Shown here piece by piece: positions 9,456 to 21,717 of a stretch of DNA of 64,000 nucleotides. This DNA is from Eutypella sp. D-1. Lineage: Eukaryota; Ascomycota; Sordariomycetes; Xylariales; Diatrypaceae. The notes below the pieces were generated by a model. It had not been told where the DNA came from and made no database searches. It saw only the letters and a program-made list of their open reading frames with translations. A program made the translations under genes and the position numbers. Location of the stretch: positions 3,844,001 to 3,908,000 of the forward strand of contig JAJTTP010000001.1 in assembly GCA_023313575.1 (NCBI GenBank), given 5' to 3'. The first letter of the stretch is position 1. The number at the start of each line of letters is the position of its first letter.

Positions 9456-11858
9456 TCACGCAGGTAGCTCGACGGCACCGAACATGGGCCCAGGTACCGC
9501 ACGATCCGTCGGAGGTGCCGCAGGCAAAGCGGCGGCAGCAGGGTCGGGGGTGGGGGTGGGGTCGGAATTATGGTCGGTAGGTAGCTCGGCAGACAGGGGC
9601 GTGAGCGTGGGCTTCCGGCGCCTGGGGCCGCCGCCGCGCCATTGGCCGAGAATATGCTTGCACTTGCGGAAGTCCGCGAGCTGGCAGAGGGTGGGGTTCC
9701 CGGGGAAAGAGGCTGGGATGGTGCGGGTCGCGTAGTCGGGTGCCTGCGCCTCGCCCCAGGGGCTCTCGCCATCCACGTCCGCTGCGTTCTGGTCTGCCCC
9801 CGACTGGCACAGCAGGTGCACGGCGTCGGCGCGACCCCATCGCACAGCTAGGTGCAGCGCCGTGCGACCCCAGCCGTCCTGCGCGCCCACGTCGGCGCCC
9901 TTCTCCAGCAGCGCCTTGAGCAGTTTGGGCGCGATCTCGGGGCCTCCATGCACTAGCGCCGCGTGCAGCGCCGTCCGCCCCGAAGCATCGGCAAGGTTTG
10001 GATCGCCGCCTAGCGATAGGATGTAGCGCACCATATGGAGGTCTCCAAACCCGACATACTTGTGTAGTAGCGTCTCTTGGTTGGTATCCCTCATGTTGAT
10101 GTCTGCGCCCGCCTCACAGAGACATGATAGTAGTTCTGGAGATCGAGACGAAGCCATCAGGAGGGTGCTGAAACTCTCGTTGGGGAGGGCCCCTGCAGCG
10201 AGGAGTGAGGAGCAAATCGTCACGCTGTTGGATTTTACGGCGACATGGAGTAAGGTCTCGTTTACCGCCGTGATCTGGTTGAGGAAAAGTGCGCCTAGAT
10301 TGAGGAGGGTGTTGACCGCGTCAACGTGGCCTCCCGCTGCGGCGTACCATATTGGAGGCTTCAGGCTAGCCTTTGGCGGCATGCCGTTAACCTTGGCACC
10401 GGCATCGATGAGTATCTTAAGGCAACCCGCACAGCCGAAATCTGCTGCAAAGTGCAAAGGCGTAAGTCCGAATCGATCCACAGAATTTGGATTGGCGCCG
10501 GTCGTCACCAGTATTTGAACGATGCCACATAGTCCTAAAGAGGCAGCCATGTGGAGGGCTGTGAGACTGTCCTGCCTTTCGACAACGATATTATCGCTCC
10601 AGCGATGTTGCATGATTTCCTCGACCCTCTCAGTTCGGTTGTGGAGGATGGCGTCCCATAATTTCTTATCGGCTATCTTGAAGTTCGATTGCATCTTCGA
10701 CGGCAGGACATCGTCACCGGGATCGTTGGAGAATCTGTTCCGATATCGTTGCTGCTCTGGAGTTTTGATACCCACCAGAGTTACCAGGCGCCAAACAGGC
10801 GTCACTCCTGAATTATAACCACCGAGTCTGGCTTTGTACTCTGCAGGATTTAATGCGTCTCCTTGAACAGACGGGTCCGGTAACAACGGGGCCGCCTTCG
10901 CCTTCCGTAACAATGCCATAGACTTGATCCTCCGGGCAGACAAGCCCGACTTAGTCCGTGTAGTTGAATCATGAAGGCTTGGGTCGTCGGAAGCTTGGTC
11001 ACTATTGATACGGCGTACAAAGTCCGGCGATGCTGGTTCCGAGGGGTCAAATCTATAGCCTTGGGGGACTAAGGCTGTGCAGGATTGTGAAGCAATATTG
11101 GCGGTACCTCCATTTGGTACCAGCAACGAGCCAGCCTGATGGTTTGCATCATTAGACGGCGTGCTTGCGGATCGTTCAGGTGGCAAAGGCCTGAATATGC
11201 CGTCCGTAGGTGGCGGATCATTCGATGTCGCCGATGGGCCGGCCAGTCTATTTAAGATATTGTGAGGGTTCGAACCATCTTCCGGAGGCGCCAAAACCTC
11301 GTAGGGGGGTGGTTGCTCGATATAAGTTGCGATGCCGACATCGATATAATTAATAGCATCGTCCCGTGCAGCATTTAGCTCTCGCGTACGCTGAAGTTTT
11401 GCTAAATACTGCGACTTCTCATCGAGCTCTGCAATGTTAACATATATGCCTAAGGCTGTCACTTGCTTTCCAAGACGTTCCTCGCAGGCAGCTATGTCTG
11501 CGTCGTCCCACACGTCCTGAACGTTTCTCCACGTGGCGTCGATCTGCCCTCCCATGCGACTTTCTAACCTGCCAGCACGTCTTTGGGCATCGCTCATGAG
11601 AGCTCTGATTGCGCTAAAGTAGGTGCTTATGTTGGTGAGATCATCTCGGCGCCGGAAGGCTGGTGGATCGCTATCAAGGAAAGACAGCATTTGATCCAAA
11701 ACCTGTTTCGTTGCTATCAATTGAGGCTTTAAATTTGTCAATTCCTTCGGGGCGTCACTATAACATCGCAGGATACGATTAATCATGACAGCAGAAGTGC
11801 CCGCGGTGCCGACCAGCTCGGCGCAGACTGCTGCGAGATCAGGCGCAGACACCTCCAT
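9456..11858 (-). CDS. Ankyrin-repeat protein with fungal N-terminal helical domain
   Basis: About 800 residues, single exon. The open frame runs on upstream to 11903 but without an ATG; the first ATG is at 11858 (MEVSAPDLAAV). Residues 1-150 are helical and resemble the N-terminal domain found at the head of many fungal NACHT or ankyrin proteins. Residues 150-400 are Pro/Ser/Asn-rich and probably disordered. Ankyrin repeats fill about residues 430-700, with repeated TALHMAA, TPLHFAADFG, TLLHVAV and TALHLAVRWGRADAV cores and GA-N loop glycines. The tail is Pro/Ala-rich. No NACHT or P-loop motif is present, so this is not a complete NLR-type sensor. It should be a soluble protein-protein interaction scaffold. 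It is divergent from ERB1 across 1.2 kb. Partner unknown. Confidence 0.85.
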   Translation of the reverse strand: MEVSAPDLAAVCAELVGTAGTSAVMINRILRCYSDAPKELTNLKPQLIATKQVLDQMLSFLDSDPPAFRRRDDLTNISTYFSAIRALMSDAQRRAGRLESRMGGQIDATWRNVQDVWDDADIAACEERLGKQVTALGIYVNIAELDEKSQYLAKLQRTRELNAARDDAINYIDVGIATYIEQPPPYEVLAPPEDGSNPHNILNRLAGPSATSNDPPPTDGIFRPLPPERSASTPSNDANHQAGSLLVPNGGTANIASQSCTALVPQGYRFDPSEPASPDFVRRINSDQASDDPSLHDSTTRTKSGLSARRIKSMALLRKAKAAPLLPDPSVQGDALNPAEYKARLGGYNSGVTPVWRLVTLVGIKTPEQQRYRNRFSNDPGDDVLPSKMQSNFKIADKKLWDAILHNRTERVEEIMQHRWSDNIVVERQDSLTALHMAASLGLCGIVQILVTTGANPNSVDRFGLTPLHFAADFGCAGCLKILIDAGAKVNGMPPKASLKPPIWYAAAGGHVDAVNTLLNLGALFLNQITAVNETLLHVAVKSNSVTICSSLLAAGALPNESFSTLLMASSRSPELLSCLCEAGADINMRDTNQETLLHKYVGFGDLHMVRYILSLGGDPNLADASGRTALHAALVHGGPEIAPKLLKALLEKGADVGAQDGWGRTALHLAVRWGRADAVHLLCQSGADQNAADVDGESPWGEAQAPDYATRTIPASFPGNPTLCQLADFRKCKHILGQWRGGGPRRRKPTLTPLSAELPTDHNSDPTPTPDPAAAALPAAPPTDRAVPGPMFGAVELPA

Positions 11859-13050
11859 GACGTATTGATGTAGACCGGTAGTACTTGCGTAATTTATCGA
11901 CAATTACACTTGAAGACATTTGATCAATATACAAAAAAAGCTCCCGAGGCATGCGAAAGATAGGGTCCAATTATCATCGTCTACTATAAGAGGTGACAAT
12001 GAAGAAAGAGGATGAGGAAGACCTCGAGACCTCGAGGTAAGAGATTAGGGTAGGTAGGTAGTGATTAAAACATAGGTACTCCGTATTCAGTCAACCAAAA
12101 TGGAACCGTCCAGATAGTAAAAATAAGCCCACGGGTACAATTTAATCTTTCTAACATGGCCAATTGCCCCATTGATGGGATGGGGTGGGGGAGCAGCAGG
12201 GCTGTGAAGCTGCACGACGCGCCGCCGCCTTAGAGGACCCCTGGCTGAATTGTCTAAATATGTACTCCAGCTACTCCAGGGGTTCTCTATTTTGATTTGT
12301 GATTTCCGTTTACCAGTCCCACATATAATACGACGGCTCATGTCAGATAGTACGTACTTATAATAACTATAGTATGGACTTAGTATGTAGTCTGGCAGTC
12401 CTGATACGGACTTCGGATGTAGTTTGGGTGATATAGTTGCCTGGATCGCTACTACGTAAGTATGTTGAATTGGATATGCTGAATTACTGAGTTTCTCCAG
12501 GGCTATGATGCAGAACTATTATTACATAAGTACATAATCGCAGAGTGGCCTATCCGTACGTACCATGTGTCTAAGCCCACAACAGAGAAGGATAATGCGG
12601 CTGAGCATATGGTTATATATGATTCGGTAGTTTCATCTTACGGGGGCGCCATACAAGTCATAATACATATTGCTTACAGGTATCGGGTCTTTACGAAGTA
12701 TACGAACTATTCGAGAGTAGGAAGAGATAAGTACTTCCAGAACCTTTTTCTACCTTTACTAAACAATGGCGTATAAATGCATAATCTAGGCCGTTCAATA
12801 ACTATTTCTATTTATGGAAGGCGGTGAACATAGCTTATTGGCAGAATCCCCGCTAGCGCGCGCTGGCTGCAGCAAGATAAGCGGTTCCCAGAAAAAAAGT
12901 TGAAGCTTTGCGCCTAGAGGAACGGCAAGAGCCGCCCGGGAAAGAAAAAAAATTCAAGAAAGATCTCCGGCATCATCAACGTTGGAACCTACTACAGCAA
13001 GACATCATTTCTACCCAAAACAGATCCAGGCCTCATTGGTTTATCTAGCA
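11859..13050. other. Divergent promoter region between ankyrin gene and ERB1
   Basis: 1.2 kb between two divergent starts. No gene seen. It contains a TAGGTAGGTAGT patch at about 12051-12062, and A-rich tracts at 12891-12899 and 12944-12952 upstream of the ERB1 start. It presumably carries both promoters. Confidence 0.5.
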
Positions 13051-15434
13051 ATGTCTTCAACAAAGTCTAATCTGAAGCGGAAGGCTTCCATAGTTGAGTC
13101 GGATGCAAAAGATCAAGCTCATTCTGACGATGAGTTCGGAGAGGGCCTACTCGAAGGCGTCCTAGAAGACGAATCAGATGACGGCGACTTTACTGACGAG
13201 GAGGAGGATGAGGATGATAATGATGATTCAGAAATCGACAGTGATGAGGTCGAAGACAATGATGATTTAGCCAGCGACGAAATCCCAACTGACGATGAGG
13301 CGCCCAAGCTAAATCAGTTAACAATGAATGGTGTTGGAGCCAAAGAAGAGGAAAATCTCGAGCCTAATTACAGGATCGAATTGGATGCAAATGGCAATGA
13401 GAGATATGTTTACAATGAAGTCGACCCTGTTTACGATTCCGATGATACGGATGCTCAAGAGCCCGTTAACACGATCGGTAACATACCTCTGTCCTTCTAC
13501 GACTCGTACCCCCATATTGGATACGACATCAATGGCAAGAAGATCATGCGCCCAGCTAGTGGTGAAGCTCTAGATGCTTTATTGGACAGCATAGAAGTGC
13601 CCAAAGGATGGACTGGTCTTACGGACCCTGCCACTGGAAAGCCTCTCAACCTTAGCCAGGATGAGCTTGAGCTTCTCCGACGTGTGCAGATGGGCGAAGT
13701 CACCGAGGAGGGTTATGACCCTTACCCAGTAAGTACAAGCATGGCGCGCATTGGTGTATAATATATATGTGTTATGTGTGTGTGTATCTAACATTATAGC
13801 AGGACACTGTAGAATGGTTCACTAGCTTCCAAGAGACAATGCCGCTTAGTTCTGCGCCGGAGCCTAAGCGACGTTTCCTTCCCTCTAAGCATGAGCAGAA
13901 GCGCGTTATGAAATTGGTCAAGGCGATTAAGGAGGGTCGCATATTACCGTACAAGCCACCGGAGGAGAGAGAGAAGGAAGAGGAAGATAAAGAGGAGCAG
14001 TACTTTGACATCTGGTCAGACGAGCAGCCCCGGCCCCCTAACGTCATGCACATCCCGGCCCCCAAAACCGCCCCACCAGGATACGACGAAAGCTACAACC
14101 CGCCTCCCGAGTACCTGCCCACGGAGGACGAGAAGAAGAAGTGGGATGAAACGGAACCGGAGGAGCGCGAAAAGGAGTACCTCCCTCAAAAGTATGATAG
14201 TCTACGCAGGACTCCGGCTTACAGCAATCTGGTCAAAGAGCGTTTCGAGCGATGCTTAGACTTGTATCTGGCACCGCGCGTGCGCAAGAGCAGGTTGAAC
14301 ATCGACCCGACGTCATTACTTCCTAAACTACCCCGACCAGAGGAGCTTCGGCCTTTCCCTACCGTGGCGTCAATTGAGTTCAGTGGGCACGAAGGCAGGG
14401 TCAGATCAGTATCCATCGACCCCACCGGACAATGGCTTGCAAGTGGTGGTGACGATGGTACCGTGCGAGTATGGGGCCTCGCAGACGGCAAGCAGCAATG
14501 GACGGTAAAACTCAGCAGCGATGAGCCAGTCGATGCAGTCCGGTGGCGGCCCGGGCGTGACGCATCTATCCTCTCAGCCGCCGTGGGCGAGGACATCTTC
14601 TTCATGGTTCCGTCATTCGGAAACCCAGAACTCGAACAAGCTAGCCGGGATATTCTTGACGCAGGCTTCGGTTATGCTACGAACGGCAAGCAACTCACCA
14701 CCGCAGATGGCGCCCGGAAAGATCCACCCGGTAAATGGGCGCGCCCCGGTACGCGCCTAGAGGACGAGGGTGTGCTACTCAAGGCTACAGTTCGGTCGCC
14801 AATCAAGACGATAAACTGGCACCGGCGAGGTGATTACTTCTGCACAGTTTCGCCTTCTGGGCAGCGGAGTGCGGTTGCAATTCATACCTTATCGAAGCAT
14901 CTGACCCAGATCCCCTTCCGAAAGTTGCCTGGCCTAGCACAGACGGCTCAGTTCCACCCATCCCGCCCACTATTCTTTGTGGCCACCCAGAGAGCGATCC
15001 GCTGCTACGACCTGCAAAAGCAGGAGCTGTTGAAGGCACTTCAGCCGGGAGCGCGCTGGATTTCCTCCTTTGACATCCATCCAGGCGGAGACAACCTGGT
15101 GGTGGGTTCGTACGACCGGCGGGTGTGTTGGCATGACCTGGAGTTATCAACGCGGCCATATAAGACGATGCGGTTCCACGGTGAGGCCGTGCGGGCCGTT
15201 CAGTTTCACCGAAGCTACCCTCTGTTCGCCGACGCCAGCGACGACGGCACTCTGCAAATCTTCCACGGCAAGGTAGTCAACGACCTCATGGAGGACCCGA
15301 CCATCGTACCCGTCAAGATGCTTAGGGGTCACCGCGTCGTGAACAAGCTTGGTATTATGGACCTCGATTGGCACCCCCAACACCCGTGGCTCGTTTCCGC
15401 CGGCGCTGACGGGACTTGTCGTCTATGGACTTAA
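13051..15434 (+). CDS. ERB1: Ribosome biogenesis protein ERB1 (BOP1 homologue)
   Basis: Two exons, 13051-13728 and 13800 (or 13803)-15434, give 770 or 769 residues. ERB1 works with NOP7 and YTM1 (PeBoW complex) in the nucleolus, in 27S pre-rRNA processing and 60S subunit assembly. The N-terminus is strongly acidic (residues 25-90, Asp/Glu/Ser tracts). Next comes the BOP1NT domain with [12 protein letters not shown], the [19 protein letters not shown] block and [15 protein letters not shown] across the splice. From about residue 418, WD40 repeats follow ([30 protein letters not shown] and a final [21 protein letters not shown]). The ATG at 13051 begins [13 protein letters not shown]; an upstream in-frame ATG at 12982 is less likely because it adds a non-conserved leader. 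The acceptor is a TAGCAG tandem site. Length and domain order are standard. Confidence 0.95.
13729..13799 (+). other. ERB1 intron with tandem acceptor
   Basis: Donor GTAAGT at 13729. The 3' end reads TATAGCAG, so splicing can use TAG (ending 13799) or CAG (ending 13802). Both keep the frame and differ by one glutamine in the YDPYP-DTVEWF segment. Branch-like CTAAC lies at 13788-13792. Confidence 0.85.
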
Positions 15435-18400
15435 ATAAAAAGGGGCCGAAGGTGGTTCTCGGCATGACGTCTCGTCTTGGCTTAATTCGCTGCCCCATGG
15501 CTCGTGGAATCGGGCTGTGTCAAGCTTAACCGAGGAAGGGAGGGAAAGTTTACATAGCGAGGCGTTCAAAAGGGTGAAGATACAAAGTATTCTGAAAACA
15601 TGCATCCATGTTCAGGGCCCAGCTTCATGTTGAGAGTAATCGAAGACAAATGGCATGGGCTGCAAACTGCCTCCATACGTGAGCGAGAATTTCAGTATAA
15701 TGTGTCCCACACTAGCCCATGCATGCACGTGGAGAACCGAGAGCCATTATAACTCGATGAAAAGCTAGAAACAGATTTCCCGTCAGGCTACGAATGCGGG
15801 TCAATAAAGATAGCACATGTAGCATCGGCGCTTCCCCGTATATGACTAGTCGTAGTCCAGCGCGGGCAAGTGGGCATGGAAAGGCTCAGCTCGAGTGCTG
15901 CTTCGTAGGTAGCATTCCAATGTAGCCAAATGTAACCGTGACAACTTCTAGATGGTCCTTCTTGGATAAATGCCTCGGTCAGCAATCAATAGTCCAGTTC
16001 CGCATGATCATAGTGCATCAAACACCGATTCTCACTGGTTTCGTTTTGAGATCACCTTGAAAAGGGAAGGGGGGACTGTAGTCCGTCGATAGATCAAACA
16101 CCAAGGATCTTCCTCCCCCCTACACCCCCCATTCAATGCATGTCCCACTTAACTATAAATGCCCGAGGGGGTATAACGCATTCGGTGGGTTCATAGAGCC
16201 CAATGGCAAAGCCCTATTTATACATGCCCCTTTCATTCGTTGGGTTGCTACCCGGCCCATTTTCCCGGCCTAGCTTGACTCCAGCTAGATCTTTGCTGTT
16301 ATGTACAAAGTGCATATTATGCAACCACAATGTAGGCCTAGTAGTATAGAAGCAGGGGATACCTCTCAAGAGTAAGGCATCCACGATGCTAGGATAGATA
16401 GATACCCAACCAGGTCTCCCGCCTCCTTTGCCGCCTCATACGTTCATAGTCATCACCACAGAGGTTGCAATACGACCTTCATATACAACGTTATCGTAGT
16501 TGGGCTTCATGGGATGTTGGACACTTGTACAACCGGGGTTTGAGCAACCTTCTTTTGGTTTTGTGTTTGTATAACCCAACCTAGGCTTGTCTTATGCCAT
16601 AGTTCTGCTCGGGTCTATTGGACATCCCAGCAGGACGGCAGAGTACAATGTCAGACGTAAGGGGCGCACTGCATCATTCGGTCTCGCCTCACTTTCTCGC
16701 GCTCCCTAGACGACCACGGGGATAGATCAAGCGAAGGAACGAAGCAAAGTGAGGGGGCACAGTAATCGTTGGCCACAGCTGGTCGAATGGCTGAACACGT
16801 ATTTGTCAGTTGGGTCTGAATCGTTTGCCAGATCATTGGGCCATCTCGTCGACGAGTCCTTTTCTCCCTTACCTACTCGGTACCATGGAAGTAATCCTTC
16901 TACCCCTTATTCTATTTCCCGGTCTTGCCATACACTCAAGGTATGGAGTTCATCAGTATCATGCTTTTTGCCCGCAATATATTCATTGATTCAACGAACC
17001 CTTTTCTCCGTTCCAGCATTTCCTCATGATCATCTCGTAATTTGATATCATCCTACAAACTCACTCGTTCTCTCGATGGGCACGGTAACCTTTGGAAACT
17101 ACGCTCGGCTTCATCCATTCCCTACAGATATAGACGCCAATAAACCTCCAGAAGACGATAGCTCATTCTCTGGCTATAAATGTCCATCTCTTATCCCCTA
17201 GCCCGAACGAAGATGTGTTTGTTCGTCTTGACCCGGGATAAAGAACTCATCTCTTGATACAATCCGTCAACGGGCATGTTTTGAATCGATGGTCTGCCCT
17301 CATATCTTCAATATGTTATGTTTCTTTTTCCGGGCTCGGTTATCCACCATCTTTCTGGAGGTCTTGGTTGGACGGCACCCAAGTTCTAGATACTTTGACG
17401 ACATTGTTTACAACTATTTCAACAAATTGTCTATTCGTCGAGGGCACCTGGACTTTCAATGGACGACGAAGACTGGTTTATATTCTACTTCCATGTGTCA
17501 CCTCACTGGAGTGTCTGTTTCAACTATTTATACGAAATAATTCCTCTATCACACGCCATACCTCTCCATTCATTGAAACGACATAAACTCGACCGAACCT
17601 CGACCTTGACAAATCATCTGGTCACGCACATGAAAAGAATGAGATCAAAGGATGAAACACAAGGCACCACGGAGCTCCCGAAAACGAGATGGATTATGGT
17701 TACTCCGGTCCTTATTCCCGTTTATTCTGCCAAGCCAATATTACCCGATAAACAGACGACTTGGGCGGCGTCGCTTATCAACCTTGACACTGGCTGGCTG
17801 ACGAAGACCAGGGAATGTCCTAGGCTTACGCATGTGCCCGTGGCCTCTGGCTCAATCTTTGCAACATAGAAGATGGCCCTGATATATATATTTACGTATG
17901 TGGATACCCGCTACAAACAGTCGTGATCGACACCGATACGCAAGGCGGAAAATGGCATTCAATACGGATAATACCACCAGTCGAAATTGGGCCCTCCATA
18001 ACCTACAGCCTACTGGCCACCTTGAAGTATACATCTCGGCCATACAAGACCAGAAAACATGAAAGCGAAACAGACACGAAGATTTCATGTGTGAGATCAG
18101 ACAGGGAGAGAACGATTGGAAGGGAACATTATTCTGCTACGTCAGATGTAATACCTCCAAGGATGAGGGTCGAAGCTCACTACCCTTGCCCCTGAGGAAG
18201 CAAACATCCGCAAACATTTGCAGCGGCACGGGAAAAAAAAACAGGAAAACTTACATGCTGGTACCAAGAATCATCCCACCAACTTCTCGCCTCAACACCA
18301 TCATCATCACCGCCGTTGTGGCGCATATCTATTCCTGCTTGATGTGCGCACGGCAAAGCAAGGAAATCGCCAGCCATAGGCCCGACCTGGGACATATCTT

Positions 18401-19047
18401 GCTGTGCCGCTCTGCAGCACAACGCCAACTTCCTCGAATGGCTGCTCGGGGGCAAAGAGGACTATACAGTCATTGGCCAAGTAAATCTCTCAGGCCTTCT
18501 ATCTCGACCGCTCTTTCTCCTCTGCGCCATCCAGTGCCTGTCTTCGGAGAGCTGAAGTTGAGGAGACAGATACCAAGGGGAGAGCACAAAACAACAGATT
18601 CTGAGTATCGGGGACACGAAGAATTTCTCTCGGTATCTTGCGTGTATTTAACAGGTTCGCCCTGGCCAGCTGGCTGGTCGGATATCCTGTTCTCCCGCTC
18701 ACCGCTTTTGTGGCACCGGCTCCGATCTCGCAGGACGCATCCTGCTGCAGAACGCGTATGTGTGGAACCCACGCGAATCCTAGGTGAGCCGGTGTAGAGA
18801 CGAGAAGAAATGAAGCGAAAAGAAAAAAAGAAAGAAAAGTGAAAAAAGTGTGTGCATATATGATTCATCCGCATGAGTGGCTCGCTGAACTCTTTCAGCC
18901 ATTTCGTGCACTCCGTTGCGGGGGTTCTTAACCGAACCAAATCTATGCACAGCACTTAAACTATTTTGCCCCCTTGAAAAGCCCCCCCGATGTTCTTCGC
19001 CACATCGCATTTGCCGTCAGGAAGTCAGCACCCTTTGTGTGACTTGC

Positions 19048-19088
<41 letters not shown>

Positions 19089-20991
19089 GACACGCAGGCA
19101 TATATATGCGATGAGAGCGGTGCGACGGAGATGTTCGAGACAGAGCCGGGCCGCCCTCCATATGAGCACTCCATATGATCAGGCAGCCAGCTTTTCGACT
19201 TTCCATTTCTCCTCTCCCCCCATCTACTCTGGCTTCTTATCCTCGTGATAAGACATAGAGATAAAACACTCATCGCTCCGTCAATCCCCCGAAGAGGCTC
19301 GGTGTAGTCCTCAGGAGTGGGTCAATATGATCGACGTAATCGAGCGCAGAGTCCGGGAGGCGAATGGAACACGACATGACACATGCAGGAACGCGGTATT
19401 TGAAACGACCAGCAGAAGAGGATGCGACGGATAGATGGGAGCGGGATAGGCCGGGATGGGACGACATTGAGCCGGACGGACGAATGGAATCAGACCTACT
19501 ACTGGGTTGACGAAAAGCATGAAATGTGCTCACATACCCATAAAATACCTCATCTATCACAACGAGATTCCAGAACCGGCCTACGAATAATCGTAAAGGA
19601 GGGGGGTAGGGAGGGAAGACCCGGTATCGAAACCGCCATGGCTTGTGTTATGATGTCTGGTTGTCAATATTGGGGCATTGCCGGGGTTTGATACAATGAG
19701 TAAGCCTCCTCATCCCTCATCCAATTCTGTGGGCGCTAATTATAGGAGCTGCCACCCAGCCCATCTTTGATGTGGGAGGGTTTGGTGACGAGTCCGGGAT
19801 ATGAACCAGTGAGTATCAGATATCAGGTCAAGGGGCGATAAAGTTAGGTGGAAATTGCGATCAATGCGAATCACATCAGATCACACATCACACCATATAA
19901 ACCAAGGACACCCCCGGCCTCGGGGAGTCAAGAGAAGAGACAAGAACGAAAACGAAAAGAAAAGAAAAGAAAAGACAAGGAGCGGGGAGGGGGGGCATAA
20001 GACGCAGCTAATCCGACTACACTGACGTATCGACAAGAAAAGAAAATGTCGCGCATCTGCATCTGAACTACCATCATTGTTATCCTACGCGGACCCGAAT
20101 TTCCGACGAGACGAACAATCGCCGACGACAAGGAATTGCCAATGACGCGGGAGGAAGCTGGCGGATGAAATCGCGGAACACCGTAACACCACGACTGGTA
20201 TGCGCGATCCGAAATGGTAGTGTTGTGTGGTCGCGAGCCAATTGTACGACTTCAACTCCAACTTTGGGGCTCACGATAGGCAGGGAAGCTTAAAAAAAGA
20301 GAAGGTGTGGTTGCGACGAAGGAAGGGGGAACGGGGATTCCGGTGCGCCATTAATCAATCAATCCGACGATAAAATTGGAGTTCCAAAGTTAGAGGGAGG
20401 GGCACAATGACGTATTGTCGGGATTGACAAGGTAAGTGCGGGTAGGTTGGAGCTCATTAGTGTCAGCTTTCCTGCTTCTCTTACGGTCATTGCTCTCTTT
20501 TATCTTTCATCAAATCCGGCATATACTTGCCCATCACACAAGAAATGAGACGACACCAAATATGAAAGCGAATGAATGGTAATGAGATTAACTACACTAT
20601 ACTATAACCCTCACCCCAGGGCGGCCAAATACCGACGACACCAAAAACCCCAATATTTTATCATATCATGGCAGACAACACCGTCTGATGAGAGGATCTA
20701 GTCACTAATTACTTCAGTATGCTCACTATGCTAGGTGATGGTGATGAATTCTTCCTCTCAGTTTTGAGGTCCAATCAGGGCGAGTGCCTTAACTAGTTCT
20801 ACCCTTGGCCAGCAGTGCAAAGACCCAAGTACGCATAGGAAAGAAAAAAAGCCAATCCATTTTCGTGTACGCCATGCCATATCCAACCTCGTCAAGGAAA
20901 AAAATGCAAACCGAAAAATAAGTGGGTATCGTCGTTGGCCTTCATTCACTATGACCGTCGTCATCCTTCGCCGCCCTGTTGGTGGGGGCGA
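15435..20991. other. Long region without a convincing gene
   Basis: 5.6 kb downstream of ERB1. Many short open frames occur on both strands (longest plus 18087-18797), but none shows a domain, normal composition or a coherent splice chain. Visible features are a (CA)n then (TA)n microsatellite at 19048-19088 and A/G-rich tracts at 19930-19990. It may hold UTRs or non-coding transcripts; nothing in the sequence decides this. Confidence 0.5.
19048..19088. repeat. (CA)n(TA)n compound microsatellite
   Basis: About 14 CA units run directly into about 7 TA units. It lies in non-coding sequence. Confidence 0.95.
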
Positions 20992-21717
20992 TCAAGTTTC
21001 GGGCCCCCGAAGCAACTCGTCGGGGATAGTTGGCCCGTACAAGGCGTACGTGGAAGGGGTATCCACGAATTGCGATCCGGTATCGCATACCCACTCGTCT
21101 GTCTGGTGAACCGGCGACTCGAGGGGGTGGGCAACGTGATTCCACGACGATTCTGTGTAGGAGCCGGAGCTCCTGGAGTGGTCTGCCATCACCTCCGTGC
21201 TATGGTTCGACGGTTGGATCTGAGGCGTGTACACGCCGCTTTGAACCCAGCCACGAGTATCACCAGGGATGTGGTAGTGACTGAACTGTTGGTGATCCAT
21301 TTCCTGGAGGGCCGCCGTCGTGAGAGTGGAACCGGCGCTGTCCGGAGCGACGGCATAGCTTGGTTCGGTACGGCCAGCACCTTGCTTGTGGGTGCTCTCC
21401 GTGTTTTCTGACACGGAGGGGATGATGTAGGTTGGCCAGCGGGATGTTTCCGCCGTCTCTTCGGCCCGTATCTCTTCGAACTCTGTCTCGAACCCGGCCT
21501 CGAACCCGGCCTCGAACCCGGTTTCGAACCGGGGGTCTAAACCCGCATCGGTGTCGAGGTGTGACTCGGCGACTTGATTGTAGCCACCAATGTTGGCGGA
21601 TGGGAAGTTGATCTCGTTGAAATGGGGCCTTGCACGACTCGACTCGACAAGTTGCCAGCCACTGTCTGAGCTTCTTCGGGTGTCCCGTTTCCTCGAAGCA
21701 CGCTTTCTATTCTCCAT
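20992..21717 (-). CDS. Hypothetical disordered protein with short internal tandem repeat
   Basis: A single frame from ATG at 21717 to TGA at 20992 encodes 241 residues. I do not recognise a family. The N-terminus is very basic (MENRKRASRKRDTRR). Residues about 62-79 contain a tetrapeptide repeat GFE[AT] encoded by about four 12-nt units. The rest is rich in Ser, Thr, Gln, His and Tyr, with no membrane segment. The composition fits a disordered, perhaps nuclear, protein. GC content and the long uninterrupted frame stand out from the flanks, which supports coding. A G-rich run directly precedes the start, and an upstream exon cannot be excluded. Existence likely, function unknown. Confidence 0.6.
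   Translation of the reverse strand: MENRKRASRKRDTRRSSDSGWQLVESSRARPHFNEINFPSANIGGYNQVAESHLDTDAGLDPRFETGFEAGFEAGFETEFEEIRAEETAETSRWPTYIIPSVSENTESTHKQGAGRTEPSYAVAPDSAGSTLTTAALQEMDHQQFSHYHIPGDTRGWVQSGVYTPQIQPSNHSTEVMADHSRSSGSYTESSWNHVAHPLESPVHQTDEWVCDTGSQFVDTPSTYALYGPTIPDELLRGPET
21487..21534. repeat. 12-bp minisatellite inside a coding sequence
   Basis: Four tandem units of about CTCGAACCCGGC; the last two carry substitutions. On the minus strand each encodes a GFE[AT]-type tetrapeptide. The unit length keeps the reading frame when copy number changes. Confidence 0.85.

Noticed and set aside
18087..18797. 236-codon plus-strand frame
   Set aside because: No domain, mixed composition, many rare codons and overlapping alternatives on both strands.
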